Source: Pelobates cultripes (Eukaryota; Chordata; Amphibia; Anura; Pelobatidae). Taken from it: a stretch of DNA of 64,000 nt. The stretch is taken from positions 113,961,297 through 114,025,296 of the forward strand of contig OW240918.1 in assembly GCA_933207985.1 (NCBI GenBank), in the 5' to 3' direction. Shown here piece by piece: positions 1 through 12,644 of this stretch. A program made the translations under genes and the position numbers. Each line of letters opens with the position of its first letter. Within the stretch, counting starts at the first letter, position 1. The notes below the pieces were generated by a model. The model worked only from the letters and a program-made list of their open reading frames with translations, made no database searches and was not told the origin of the DNA.

Positions 1-840
1 TTGGGAATTAAAGCATCCATTGGCTACATTGAAATTTATGGCCATTGACCATATCCCTGTCCCTAGAAGAGGGGTTGATAGGGGGAAAATGCTACTCAAC
101 AAAGAAGCTTATTGGATACATGAGCTGGACACTGTGTCTCCAAAAGGATTAAATGAAGCTTTGTCTTTACACTCCTTTTTGTAATTACTTTGGCCTGAAT
201 GCCCCTCAATGTTCTTTTAATGTGTGATTTTATATTTATGGTTATTTTACGTTTTCCTATATGCATTTTTTATATGATGATTTTGCTGCCGTCCTCTTAT
301 TAGATAATATATTGTATACAAGCTTAATGTAAGCAAGCATCAGTAGTTATCTTTAGAAATTTGATCTATATGCCCTGATGCAGGATATAATAGTGATACT
401 AATTAATTTTTTGAAGGTATACATTTTCAGAGTGACAGAGGAGCAAAAGAAGAGAAAAAAAAGTTTTGAATAATTTTCTGGTTGATCAGTTTATTATTAT
501 ATCTATCTAGTCATTGGGATTACTTGAATATTTATATAAACTGTACTGGGTCACAATATATTCACATTAGCACTGTGGCACTTTATTTTTTGCATATTTT
601 TTGCACGTTTATAGCACTTTAAGTGAAGATTTGATTCTGCACTAGCACTTTTTAAGACCCATTAGCACTTTATTACTACATACAGTCCACATTTAAACTT
701 GTCCTATGCCAGTTTCTGGTGTCTTTAACTAATATGTCACTTATGGTAAGATCACTACATATGGATCACTCCTTTGGTATGTTTGCCTAGTATATATTTA
801 GATCGCAATATTTTATTGTATATATTTAGCCGCGTTACCG
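1..840. other. AT-rich sequence without a recognised feature
   Basis: I see no gene, open frame of note or recognisable repeat boundary here. The base composition is AT-rich and typical of the non-repeat background of this window. Confidence 0.5.
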
Positions 841-849
841 TAGTAACGA

Positions 850-1118
850 CGGCATTGTACGCATGACGTCACGCTGGGGGGCGGAGGTTTCCCGCACATG
901 CGCACACTTCCGGTCCGGACGCCGGTCCTAGCACGGAGCACCTGTGGTGAGTCTATCTGTAATTTATTGTATCCTATATATTGTCTAATTGTTTGTTATA
1001 TGCTGTTTACATAATCCTGATGAAAGTCCTTGAATAGGACTGAAACATCGATTTTTTAGGAAAGCTTAATAAAAGTTATTTTTTATTGAATCCGTGAGTG
1101 CAACCTTTGACACTGTTA

Positions 1119-1120
<2 letters not shown>
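850..1120 (+). repeat. 3' tail of a Penelope-like or similar retroelement, with hammerhead-like core
   Basis: A short CpG-rich block (about 880-950) is followed by CTGATGA at 1017-1023, a small hairpin (AGTCC pairing with GGACT), GAAAC at 1042-1046, and then AATAAA-containing sequence that ends in a (TA)n run. This layout is known from 3' ends of Penelope-like elements that carry hammerhead ribozymes. The core C-U-G-A-N-G-A and the GAAA are intact, but stem II has a bulged A and I could not pair stem I. It is therefore either decayed or only hammerhead-like. Similar tails occur near 4440, 6450 (minus), 12660, 38520 (minus) and 44515. Confidence 0.4.

Positions 1121-1173
<53 letters not shown>
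1121..1173. repeat. (TA)n microsatellite
   Basis: An uninterrupted TA dinucleotide run directly follows the retroelement tail, as is common at the 3' ends of such tails. Confidence 0.95.
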
Positions 1174-1176
<3 letters not shown>

Positions 1177-1649
1177 TTTAGATATTTTATTATGCTGAAA
1201 TTTTTTTTTTAAAAGCTTATTCAAAAATATCTAATTGTTTTTGGTGGAATATTAAATTTAGTCCCATGTAAGTTAGCACATGACATAATGAAGCAACAGG
1301 TGTTAATGGATCTGGTCATTTTATGGATGATGCTCAGTCAATCAATTTTTATCTCAAAATGTTCAATATATAAATATTTCATTATTAAATGTGTAATTAT
1401 TGTTTTATTATACGCAAGTATGCACTTCTTTTTAAAGACTTTCAGAATTTAACAATATACAAAGTACCTTTTATTACCCTAAACTTCTTTTTTGTATGTC
1501 TTTATGAGCATTCGGAAATATTCCAATGCATTAATGGCAGCAGACTAAATAATAAGAAGGTATCGCTTATAATTTTGGCGAGTGTCCCAAGGTTGCCATA
1601 AAACAGAACTATAATCCAGTCATAGATCCCAAATGTAACAATATACAGG

Positions 1650-1749
1650 NNNNNNNNNNNNNNNNNNNNNNNNNNNNNNNNNNNNNNNNNNNNNNNNNNN
1701 NNNNNNNNNNNNNNNNNNNNNNNNNNNNNNNNNNNNNNNNNNNNNNNNN
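1650..1749. other. Assembly gap, 100 N
   Basis: Exactly 100 N characters, the conventional size for a scaffold gap of unknown length. Reading frames that cross it are not real. Confidence 0.98.
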
Positions 1750-2148
1750 ATTTATGAGCATTATTTTTAACATCAGAAAATTTGGATCCTGATAATAACA
1801 CAAACGTCAGGTACAACATAGGCTATTTGAGGGCTTAGCCCTGATTCCTCCCACCCTCATCTCTCCTAGGTTTGAGGCTATTGCAAAATAATCAGGATCA
1901 CAGTTTGGCATTTTGGTGGAATAATTGAAGAACTAGCCTCAACCCCCATGATTTGACTATAACAATGACAGTGTGTGTATGTGTGTATCTTGAATCTTAG
2001 CTTTTGTCTAGATGTCTACTAATGCGTGTCTCTGGATGTGTACAATTATATGTCTGTGTAAGTGGTTGAGGATATTTCTAATTGGTTTGGTGTGTGGGGC
2101 CAGTGTTATATGTGTGAAAGTGGCTAGGTATGTATGTGTGGCTAAATG

Positions 2149-3637
2149 AACACACAAAGAATGAAATGTTGCCATGTTTTTATTGAACACACCATGTAAA
2201 CATTCACAGTGCAGGTGGAAAAAGTATGTGAACCCTTGCATTTAATAACTGGTTGAACCTCTTTTTGCAGCAATAACTTCACCCAAACGTTTCCTGTAGT
2301 TGCAGACCAGACGTGCACAACGGTCAGGAGTAATTCTTGACCATTCCTCTTTACAGAACTGTTTCAGTTCAGCAATATTCTTGGGATGTCTGGTGTGAAT
2401 CGCTTTCTTGAGGTCATGCCACAGCATCTCAATCGGGTTGAGGTCAGGACTGTGACTGGGCCACTTCAGAAGGTGTATTTTCTTCTGTTTAAGCCATTCT
2501 GATGTTGATTTACTTCTATGCTTTGGGTCATTGTCCTGTTGCAACATCCATCTTCTGTTGAGCTTCAGCTGGTAGACAGATGGCCTTAAGTTCTCCTGCA
2601 AAATGTCTTGATAAACTTGGGAATTCATTTTTCCTTCAATGATAGCAATCCGTCCAGGCCCTGACGCAGCAGAGCAGCCCCAAACCATGATGCCCCCACC
2701 ACCATACTTCACAGTTGGGATGAGGTTTTGATGTTGGTGTGCTGTGCCTTTTTTTCGCCACACATAGTGTTGTGTGTTTCTTCCAAACAACTCAACTTTG
2801 GTTTCATCTCTCCACAAAATATTTTGCCAGTACTGCTGTGGAACATCCAGGTGCTCTTGTGCAAACTAAAAAAAATGCAGCAATGTTTTGTTTGGACAGC
2901 AGTGGCTTCCTCTGTGGTATCCTCCCATGAAATCCATTCTTGTTTAGTGTTTTACGTATTGTAGATTCGCTAACAGGAATGTTAGCATTTGCCAGTGACT
3001 TTTGTAAGTCTTTAGCTGACACTCTAGGATTCTTCTTCACCTCATTGAGCAGTCTGCGCTGTGCTCTTGCAGTCATCTTTACAGGACGGCCACTTCTAGG
3101 GAGAGTAGTAGCAGTGCTGAACTTTCTCCATTTAAAGACAATTTGTCTTACCGTGGACTGATGAACAGCAAGGCTTTTGGAGATACTTTTATAACCCTTC
3201 CCAGCTTTATGCAAGTCAACAATTCTTAATCATAGGTCTTCTGAGAGCTCTTTTGTGCGAGGCATCATTCACATCACTTCTTGTGAAAAGCAAACCCAGA
3301 ACTGGTGTGTGTTTTTTATAGGGCAGGGCAGTTGTAACCAACACCTCCAATCTCATCTCATTTATTGGACTCCAGTTGGCTGACATCTCACTAAAATTAG
3401 CTCTTGGAGATGTCATTAGTCTAGGGGTTCACATACTTTTTCCACCTGCACTGTGAATGTTTACATGGTGTGTTCAATAAAAACATGGCAACATTTCATT
3501 ATTTGTGTGTTATTAGTTTAAGCAGACTGTGATTGTCTATTGTTGTGACTTAGATGATGATCAGATCACATTTTATGACCAATTTGTGCAGGAATCCATA
3601 TCATTCCAAAGGGTTCACATACTTTTTCTTGCAACTG
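2149..3637 (-). mobile_element. Tc1/mariner DNA transposon, left end truncated
   Basis: A Tc1-like element with its transposase on the minus strand. The inner inverted repeats at 2149-2235 and 3425-3512 are near-perfect reverse complements and include the stretch reading AAAAAGTATGTGAACCC. The right side continues for another ~125 bp to the outer end GCAACTG at 3637, followed by TA, the expected Tc1 target. The matching left outer arm is missing: sequence before 2149 is unrelated. With one terminal repeat lost and a broken transposase, the copy cannot be autonomous. The overall type is widespread in frogs and fish. Confidence 0.93.
2242..3265 (-). pseudogene. Tc1 transposase pseudogene (DD34E)
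   Basis: This encoded the element's transposase, which binds the inverted repeats and cuts and pastes at TA. The original ATG is probably at 3263-3265, where the reading starts MPRTKELSEDL. It meets a TGA about 11 codons in, at a position consistent with a decayed CGA. The N-terminal paired-type helix-turn-helix follows ([18 protein letters not shown] and an SGRP linker). A frameshift lies in or next to the run of eight A at about 2866-2874. The catalytic half (2242-2817) is otherwise intact, with the DDE residues in RDETKVELFG, LQQDNDPKHRS and [11 protein letters not shown]. Two inactivating lesions plus a lost inverted repeat mark it as dead. Confidence 0.92.
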
Positions 3638-3650
3638 TATGTATTTATTT

Positions 3651-4045
3651 AAAGAAACACAACATGTATTCCTGATCCAATAGTGTTAAAAAAAAATATA
3701 GCCCCCCTGCCCCCCTTGTTTCCCCCCAAAGTATAGTAAAATAGTACCTTTGTTCAATTCTGCTGTTGATAGCACTTCCCCTTATCTGCCTGCTTGGCTG
3801 ACATCATCAGAAGAGTTTCTCTCAGCCTATCACAATGCTTTTCCATAGGAAACACTGAATGGTGTGCAGCACTTCCCCAGGAAGCACCTCTAGTAGCCAT
3901 CTGAGGAGTGGCCAATGGAGGTATCCCTAGGCTGTAATGTAAACACTGCCCTTTTTCTGAAAAAAACCTGAAGGGAATAATTCTACTTACCAAAACAAAT
4001 ACAATAATCTGTAGTTGTTCTGGTGACTATACTGTCCCTTTAAGT
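3651..4045. repeat. Short inverted-repeat (MITE-like) element of the window's common family
   Basis: The right end reads GTGACTATACTGTCCCTTTAAG and mirrors a left end starting AAAGAAACAC. Internally it shares phrases with other copies in the window (near 35400, 41380, 42550 and 47030), such as a 'CTTTCCTATGG'-like block reading TTTTCCATAGG here, 'CTCTAGTAGC' and 'TGTAATGTAAACACTG'. No coding capacity is visible. Boundaries are approximate. Confidence 0.55.
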
Positions 4046-4322
4046 GAAATAAAGATTGTAAAAAATACTGTGTTTAAAAAAAAAGAAAACACGAACAGTC
4101 AACAAGCCTTTTTTCACATCTAAATAAAAGTCACAAATGTGCTAATTGCATGCAGCTTTCCTGGGCTGTAGTTCAACCAAAACAATATGATTTTTATAGA
4201 AATCATTTTTTTCTAATGTATATTCTAATAATGTAACTTCATATTAAAATGCTTGTAGCAGGACACCTCAGTTTTTATTATTACTTTCCCCTTATGTAAA
4301 ATAAAGTACTTGGAAAAAACGA

Positions 4323-4400
4323 GTGTTTTATATATATATATATGCTAGCTATACTATACTATACAAGTGTTTTATATATATATACATATATATATATAAT
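4323..4400. repeat. (TA)n microsatellites
   Basis: Two TA-rich runs separated by a short 'GCTATACTATACTATAC' phrase. There is no coding potential. Confidence 0.9.
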
Positions 4401-4404
4401 ACTT

Positions 4405-4540
4405 GCAGATCCCTGCACTCAAACTCAATTATCCTTTTGGCTGCCGGGTGCACAACACTTCGGGACTGAAACATCGATCTTTTTAACTTTGTTTTGAATA
4501 AAATATTGGATATTTTAAAGACTGGAGTGCAACCATCTAC
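4405..4540 (+). repeat. Retroelement 3' tail resembling the one at 850-1120
   Basis: GGACTGAAACATCGAT at about 4463 is identical to the second half of the motif at 1037-1052, and is again followed by TTTT, an AATAAA and a 'GAGTGCAACC' phrase before a TA-rich satellite. The CTGATGA half is absent, so this copy is truncated or diverged. Confidence 0.45.
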
Positions 4541-4759
4541 ATTATTGGTTATATATATATATATTATTATATATACATTATTGGTTATATATATATATAT
4601 TATTATACATACATTATTGGTTATATATATATATTATTATATATACATTATTGGTTATATATATATATTATTATATATACATTATTGGTTATATATATAT
4701 ATTATTATATATACATTATTGGTTATATATATATTATTGGTTATATATATATATTATTG

Positions 4760-4806
<47 letters not shown>

Positions 4807-4825
4807 CATTATTGGTTATATAATA
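4541..4825. repeat. AT-rich minisatellite, unit about 25-35 bp
   Basis: About eight imperfect tandem units, each containing ACATTATTGGTTATATATA. The unit probably arose by expansion of the TA tail of the adjacent retroelement. The apparent tyrosine/isoleucine-rich reading frames across it are simple-repeat artefacts. Confidence 0.9.
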
Positions 4826-5590
4826 TAAAACATGTTTAGTCTACTTAGTAATTTATGTATACACAAATATAAAATGCCTACCATTTTAACAAAGTATATG
4901 TAGACAAAATAAAGTCATATAGGAAAAAATTACAATATCCCAGTGAGTAATGCCAATATAAATCGATACTCTAACACCTTACTGAGTTTTCCCTTAAAAC
5001 CTCACAACACACAAAGTAATACATACAGTATGAGGCGGAGTTTCTTTCCTTTTCATTAAATTAATGACTGGACCAATATTATCTATAGATAATATAAAAA
5101 CAGACACAATATAGTGCAATATAGCCTATACACAATTTTGAAGTGCAATAGTGGGTGGAAAAGCACTCACAAGCTCAGAGCCATAAAGATCGGCTCAGAT
5201 TTCCAGCCTTGTGGGATCTAGAGATGCCCACTCCCTTCTTTGTGCTGATTGATGGTCTCAAGCAAGAGGATGTCCTCACAATAATCAGTAAAAATGTAGG
5301 GTGCTTTTTTAAAAGTGCACAAAAGTGAATAAAGTATTAAAAATAAATTAAAAACCTTACAATTTGGAAGGTAAGTCCTTTGTAATAGTCCTTGTAAGGA
5401 AACCAAGTATATTTAAACCTCATACGGTAGTTTCCTCCCGAACCGCCAGAGCCTTAGTGATTATAGCCCTCCGTTCGGTAGATAGGGTAGACAAATCCTA
5501 TAGCAATTCCAATAGCTTCACAAGATAATTACCTTAGTGAAACACACGAATCCCCAAACATCAGCCGAAGTCAAGAAGAAGGGTACAAAA
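4826..5590. other. AT-rich sequence, possible minus-strand retroelement tail
   Basis: There is no gene. On the minus strand, 5280-5345 reads as an AT-rich tail with AATAAA-like sequence, next to a hairpin-prone stretch. This resembles the tails listed elsewhere but has no clear core motif. Confidence 0.3.
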
Positions 5591-6500
5591 TGAACTGTCC
5601 TTTAATGGGTGCACACAGCTTTTATGCAAGTCCCCATGCAAGGGGACAGCCCTCAGGGAGGGACAAACATTAACCAATCACATACAGTAAAACTTTAACA
5701 CACACCTACAGTTCTCTCCCCTAGCCCAGGAGATAATTCAGTCTGATAAAATGTTAACTTAATTATCTCTGGGCTGAAAAATAAAAATTTTCCCCAATAA
5801 CTGGAACACCCCTTTATACTTGAGGTATCCCCATAAATTATATGTCCCCTGATAGCCCTGATCTGGGTGACCCACATATCCGAATTTCACCCAGATCGGT
5901 TCAGGGGTTCGCAAAAACTATGGAAGTCTCTTGTGACCGGCTCACCCTGGACGGTATACCCAACAGTTCCATGAATTTGGTGGGTTTTGCCGGTCACATT
6001 CGAAAAAGCAGAAAAACGAACAAAGTACCGAATGGATCCCTCTGGCTCTTAGCAGCATTCGTGCCCCTCTGTCGAATACACCAAAGTACCGAATAGCGCT
6101 CTTCTAGCTATTCGGTAAATAGAGTTCCAGCGTTCGTCTGTTTGGGACCGGTGTTCGGGAAGTCGAGTGTCCGTTTTTAGTTCCATGCACTCGACGACCA
6201 GGTCCCGCTGCCTTTGTTCGCATGAACAAAGATGGCCACGGTTTTCTCTGCCACGTGGCATTCGACTGACGAACGCTGGCCGCACAGAGGTAGCAATTTC
6301 ACCCAAACTTTGATGTTTAATGAGCCAGAGGGGTGGTCTATGTTCGGTAGTTCCATCTACCGAATGCAATGGGCATAAATAGGGTAACAAAAAGTGAATG
6401 CAATGAGTATATACAATATAACAAAAGGGGGTTTCTTCACAGTCCTTTATGGTGCAAAACACGTTTCGCCTCATCCAGAGGCTTCCTCAGTCATACTCAC
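5590..6500. repeat. Unclassified interspersed repeat rich in CGAA/TTCG phrases, ending in a minus-strand tail
   Basis: This block is more GC-rich than its surroundings, with recurring ACCGAA and TTCGGT phrases (5880-6370), suggestive of a long repeat or LTR-like segment. At about 6430-6475 the minus strand reads CTGAGGA, a 5-bp hairpin (GCCTC/GAGGC), then GAAACG. This is the C-U-G-A-N-G-A...GAAA arrangement of a hammerhead core, so this end may be another Penelope-like tail. I recognised no protein. Confidence 0.4.
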
Positions 6501-7235
6501 TCACAAATATAATATTTCTTACATTCCATAAAAAATGTTTCTTGCTCATTTCAGTTTTCTCACTCATGTTGTAGCAAATCTCGATTCCCAAGTTAATTGT
6601 CAGATGCAATCCGTATATTTATCACGAGAGTGATCAGCATACATATATCCTGGGATGACAGCTAAACTTTTTAAGATTTCCTGATATCTTGTGCCATTGT
6701 CAGGACATTTAATAAGATATGAATCAAAGCAATTTTATAGCTCAAAGTGCAGATAATACTTGAAATCCTAAAATTAGTATGGGTTACAGGCAATTCAGCC
6801 ATCATGTAATACACAGTGTAGTCACCGGTGCAATTCGTCCAAATTGCAACCTAAGTTACAAAGTAGATCATGAGGAATTAAAGGGCTTTGCTAGATGATA
6901 GAAGACCAGAGTGTGGATAGAAGAGGAATAAATAATGATGTAGACATATGGGAGAATGCAAAGGCGGGCACAGGGAAAGAGGAGGTAGGCACAGGAAAGA
7001 AATGGATATAGTCAGATGGCACACAACATGGTATTATATTTTTATTGTGCCAAATATTTAGCTGTTTTCTGTATTTGCAATGGAAACCTCTATGCAAAAA
7101 CGATTCACTTTTATATCCATTTGACTACTAATATATGACTTTGCTCATGCGTATCAGTAACTGCAGCATTTACGCAATTTTGCATTTTGTTTCATCGTTC
7201 CTACGCATGATAATGTAATAACTAATTCTCAGCAT
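6500..7235. other. No feature seen
   Basis: AT-rich sequence without recognisable coding regions, repeats or RNA structures. Confidence 0.4.
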
Positions 7236-7395
7236 TATTATTATTAATTATTGGTATTTATATAGCGACAACTTTTTCTACAACACTTTACAATATTATG
7301 AAAGGAGGAAATTTAACAATGACTCAGACAATTACACAATGTTACAAGAACAGTAGGTAGATGAGGATCGTGCTCAAACAAGCTTACAGTCTATA
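7236..7395. repeat. Interspersed repeat of the 'TTTATATAGCGCCAAC' type
   Basis: ATTATTATTA is followed by TTTATATAGCGACAACTTTT and CTTTACAAT. This resembles a very common vertebrate interspersed repeat tail. A second diverged copy lies at about 8066-8135 with TTTATATAGCACTAACATA and CCTTACAAC. The family assignment is from memory and uncertain. Confidence 0.5.
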
Positions 7396-8065
7396 AGACA
7401 TCATGATATAATGGCACATATATGTTTCGCTCTTGTCAAATCACTGTAATGCTCAGTTAGTTATGCACAGCAGTTTAAAAAAAGAAAATTAAAATGTGCA
7501 TTTCATGCAATCCAAAACATTTAAGAATAGCAGAATCCCTTATCCACCGTGCATCTTTTGGGACTGAGCTATCACCTGTTCCTTGCTCTTCCTAGAACTA
7601 ATTACCCCTTTGACTTAGATAACAACCATAGATAATGAACTTTCAGCTTTCTCATTATTGTCTGCCAGGTGGTAACGGGAAGCCACTTTTAATTCTTGAT
7701 TAACGTATAAATTGAGTCTTTATCACATTCAACAAACAAATATAGCAAACTGAATCATTCATATGACAAATAATATATGTTTTCTGGTATTATAAGTAAA
7801 AATTGAAAAGTAAGATATAATTGTCTGTTTTGTTGACATGATGACATTATAGGTCGTTTGTGGTATTATTATATAAGGATGCAAATGTCTCAATAGAACT
7901 GGTTATCACTGAGCAAGTTATTGTTCTAAATGTGATCCAGCATGAAACTCCCATAATGCATTGCATGATGGGAGCAAACGTGTAGTTGTACAGCAAAGAG
8001 AGGATTCTGGGTACCTAAACAATACATGCATTAAAATAAACTATACATTTATATGGGTTGATGTA

Positions 8066-8135
8066 TGCATTATTATTCGCATTTATATAGCACTAACATA
8101 TTCCTCGGTGCCTTACAACTATAGGAAGGGGATAA
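8066..8135. repeat. Second fragment of the 'TTTATATAGC' repeat
   Basis: Shares the order TATTATT, TTTATATAGC(A/G), AACATATTCC and CTTACAA with the copy at 7236-7395. Confidence 0.45.
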
Positions 8136-8745
8136 TTATATGATATATTTTTGGATAAACATTTAAAATAATTTAAAATTTAGAAAAATATTTTAATATT
8201 GTTGTAATTAGATTTTTTTTAAATATATTTTTATATATGAAATGTATTTACATTTTAATATTCTTAAAATATTTGAAAAACGTATCCAAAAATATTAAAT
8301 TGGGCATGTATATCTTATGATGTTCTAGGAACGTATAATAAAATGTCATAACTTTCCCATTCCTGCCCCCTTCAGGTTTATATTTTAATACATATAGAAT
8401 GTAGAGAAAAATGACATCACTTAAACCATATATACTACAGAGGAGCACAACAAGATGGATCTGGAAAGAAAAAGCTTCTAGTAAAGCTTCCGCTTCACTA
8501 GTCGGGTAGAATAGACAGCAGTACCAACCAGGTAGGTACGGGCTGGTAAGTGGTAACCACATTGTTTCATCATGGTGTGTGATTGAGGGTGAGTGTTTCA
8601 TATTTGTATACTGAGTAACACTCTGTTTTGGATGAGCCGGACCTCATATATGATGACCTTGATTGGATCTGGGGGTCATCTGGGGGATGATAAGATGATA
8701 AGAATAACCGAACTTCAAAAACAAAATTGTTGTGCAGGCTCTGCA

Positions 8746-8792
8746 GAATCTATCTATCTATCTATCTATCTTTATTATTATTATTATTATTT
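8746..8792. repeat. Compound microsatellite (TCTA)n (TTA)n
   Basis: About five TCTA repeats directly followed by a TTA-rich run. Confidence 0.9.
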
Positions 8793-8884
8793 TAAAGACA
8801 AGGACATCAAAATCATGCACTTTCAGAAGAAACAATTCCATGATTTAGGATGATTTACAGAAATAAAATATAAAAGGGTGTAGA

Positions 8885-10470
8885 TAGGGGGGCGGAGCCA
8901 TCAAGCAAGCCTGATCAGACGGCATTTCTGACAGCTCTGTGAATACCTCAACTATCTCACCTAAAATCTCCCCACTAAACCACCATCCAGCTCTAAAAAC
9001 GTGGGCATCGGAACCATGTCATCTAGCTGCACCGACAGATGCCTTTTCTTGTATAACTCGAGGCAACCATGGAGACACTGCTCGGCGGATCGCTGGAAAC
9101 ACACTGCTCAGGAGTTGCACAATATCTCCAGCCCAGCCCACTAACCCTAATCTCAAAGATGGGGGCGCCGATCACAAAAAACCCAAAATAGGGGGGCGGG
9201 GCCTGACCGCCATGCAGACAAGTCGCACATAGAGTTAGCTCCTGACAAGACTCCTTAAAACCACAAAAATAACGACCTTTCAATTGAGAAACAAGCAATA
9301 ATCCTGCCGGAGTGACTCCAGAGTGACAATCATGAGAGACACCTTTTAAGGCATCTCCCTAATCAACCAGAGGTCACCTCCTGACGCTTCATTGGGCCTC
9401 CTCGTGGACGCAGCCGAGAAGATACGGCCGGTCTACATTGCTGGGGCACATAGAGGTGGAAGGGTAACCTGCTCTCACCCCCCCCTTCACCATTGAGGGA
9501 CATCACGGCACCTGCACACGCTTGAGTATCCCGCTGAGAGAAGCCAGGCCACTGGGACGCAGCTAAGATGGCCGCCCAGCGAAGGCCCAAAATGCGGAGC
9601 ACACACGCCCAACCTACCACGCACCCCATAAAATGATGGCAGCAGATGTAGCACTAGTCAGTCCAGGCTAATACAGGCCGCATCAAAGCAACGGAGGAAG
9701 ACATAATTGATGTTCAGACCACAGTATCCAATTTAAGTGACTCAGTACAACAACAACTACATACTCACCAACACAGCACATCCTCCCGAATGACATCCCT
9801 CTAAGAAAAACATCACCGCAACAATATAAAAATTTGCTGAATCCCAGCCACAATAGTGGCTGAAGAGCTGCCATACTATGACCTCTAAATTTTGAGGACT
9901 CCCTCTTACACTTTTACCAGGACCTCTCTAGAGTATCATTGCAATGGAGCAGATCCATGGGACCCGTAACCTCTCATCTCTGTTCCTGCGAAGTGCCCTA
10001 TCATTGGGGAGCTCCTGGAGCTCTGATGGTAACCCGAAAGGGAGTGACACATACAATCCTGTCGCTTGAAGACACCCACGCCTTCTTCGAGGCTCTGGGC
10101 CTGTCAACACCGGACTCCAATACAACCGCAAGAGCACCAGAGGGACATGGGATCAGGCAAACATCACTCCTTTTGTTCCAAGAGACGGATGTTTAACCTC
10201 ATCAGGAACCAGACTACCTGGGGAACTCTTTTTCATTTTTATTATACAGTTTGGACTTTGGTTTACCTATTGTTGTTTTTTTTAAAGTTTTTTTGAAACA
10301 TTGGCATGGTGGCGAGAAAGGGTGGGTCACATCACAGACCCTCAAACACGACAGCTTTACCAGCAACTTTAGATAGAACACATTTTCTAGGTGAGATATT
10401 AATCCCCTCTTTCCTCCCACCCCCTCTCCCGAGAGACCTCAATGGCTAGGGGTAATTATTGTAGGGGCAC
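8885..10470 (+). repeat. GC-rich LINE-like debris (possible L1/Tx1-type 5' region)
   Basis: This island is richer in GC than its surroundings, starts with GGGGGCGGAGCC, and contains GGGGCGGGGCCTGACCGCC at about 9193. Similar openings occur at 60673 (+) and, on the minus strand, around 37990. Three copies with a GGCC/GCCTGAC start followed by degenerate coding-like sequence suggest 5'-ends of one LINE family, but I could not read a reverse transcriptase here. No reading frame exceeds about 90 codons. Confidence 0.35.
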
Positions 10471-12640
10471 AGTTTACTACGCCTCATGTGTGCCTGTATG
10501 ACACACACTTCATTGCAGCACAATTATGTTTTGTAGCCTCATGTTATAATTGGCTATGCACACAATTCTCTTATAAGAATGTGCATGTTGAATTGTAAAC
10601 CACTATGCGAAATACTCTTGCATACACATAGCTTGCTCACACTCACATACTTACAACCCTATTCCTAACACCTACTAGTCCTAACACCCTGAATGCCATT
10701 ACAATCGATCAACACATCCTCTTGTCATCTTCTCTTCAGAGTGGATTAGTGAGAGGTTGTCCAAGATTATAAAAAAAATGTAGTACAGAAAACCTGTCTT
10801 GCATTATTTCTACTTATTTAAAGGCATTTTAAATTCTGCACTGATGATGTCTACTTCAAGCACTTCAAAAACAAAGAATAAAAAAAGGGAGGTGTAGTTG
10901 AGGGGATAAGAGAAGGAGGAGGTCACCGCTGTCAATAAGAATTATTTAATCAAAATAATGCTGTTGCTAGATAATTTAACAGAAGAACTGACACATTATA
11001 CAGAGGGCAGATGAGAATTGGGAGTAATAGCTAAAGGGTGAGTTTCTACCATTCATACATACCTAGTTGTAGAACCAACATGTTTTTGTTTCTGTGTGTT
11101 TTTGTGAAACTCTATTCTGAAATTCTCTTAAAAAGTTTTATAAAGATTACAAAAATAAATAAAAGCATTTGCTCATAACAAATTAAATGCTCTAACCATA
11201 AGAAGAAGCTGTACACTTACACAGTAAAAAGCAAATGCTTTTTTTTAAACTTTTTAAAAAATATATACTTTTATTTAGGCAGAATGAACAAAGTAACAAA
11301 TAAAAGGCGCACATGAAATAAAAGCATTACATGACAATAAATAATGCATCTGCAGTTAAAAGTATTACAATACAGAGAGTAAAAAAAAATACAAATAATA
11401 TGATTGGACATTATTTATTAAGCAAAAGGCAGTACACCCTCTCTTAAATCAACCAAGACAAAAAAACAAAAACAAATTTTGTAAGTTTGAAAAGGAGAAA
11501 AAAAACCAACTAAAGAAGCAAAAATCAGTCAATCACTTTTTGTCTATTTTATTTAATTTTTTTGGCTGATACTGAAGATGACAATCAAGAGATTTAAAGT
11601 TTTCTTTGTTTTATCATAGCGTTATTTTTTTTATTTTTTTTTATAACTTTAGTTTAACAAAAAAACTCATAAGTGTGACTTACCAATGTAAAAGAGAATA
11701 TTAATATTGCAGGTACCTTTTAATCAAATACAATATTCTTATCACTAAGCAAAGCCTATTCACATGTGACTATACTACCAGTAATGAGCTAATGTCACTG
11801 TCATAAAACATGTTCAGTTAACATTGAAATATGGTAACAGATGTGCTTTCAACTGCATGGAGAATGTTCATGGGGATTTTACCACTTCCTACCTTATTTT
11901 GATATACTGCTGTTGTAAATAATGTTCTATTTTCATTTACTAGAACAGCTGAGCAGATGGAAGGTTTTGTAAAACCTGATATGTCCATTAAAAAGACATA
12001 TGTTCTTCTGCAATTATTTGCTTGCTCAGTATGCAAGGATATTGTTTTTGTATATATTTTTTGAGAAGTGCTAAAATGGCTAGATGTTACATAATTATAT
12101 AGAAGGGGAGAGAGACAAAAAGTCTATGTGATAAAAATACTATAAGGATTTATACATCTTCAGTTGGTTATTCCAGATGTCTGATAATTCTTGGTAAAGT
12201 ACCTGGAAACATTGTAACTGAACTGATCCCCAGGCCTTTTATGTTAGTACTTTGATAAACCATCACTTAGATTCTATATAACAACTTGTCGGCTGGGTAA
12301 ACTAAACAGATCTAATGGGAATTCTCAATGAAATCCTAATTTATTAGAAATTGAAAATTTCCCTAGGTGAGCTAGCCATATAAAAGCAGGAATTTCAGCA
12401 ATGATTAGAAAAAGATTAACTGGAAACCTTGAGAATCATCAAATCAGTTTAGAACATTGGGAAGTCAATTCCATTATGTATAACCCTTCGTATCTGTCCA
12501 CGCATCATAAACCTGCAAGAAAGATATTCCTTGCACTCTGAGACCAAAGTAGTCAGCAAACTGGTTTGAGTGCAAATTTAACATAATTCAAGTCATCTTT
12601 ACAGAATAATGTTAAACAGAACAGTATTTATCTGAATAGC
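10470..12640. other. Gene-free AT-rich stretch
   Basis: Several homopolymer-rich segments (11230-11680) and no recognisable gene, RNA or bounded repeat. Confidence 0.4.
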
Positions 12641-12644
12641 TAAT

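Noticed and set aside
4494..4839. Tyrosine/isoleucine-rich frames
   Set aside because: They are translations of the AT minisatellite.
6049..6474. A 141-codon minus-strand frame with cysteines and histidines
   Set aside because: It lies in an unclassified repeat and ends across a retroelement tail. No domain was recognised.
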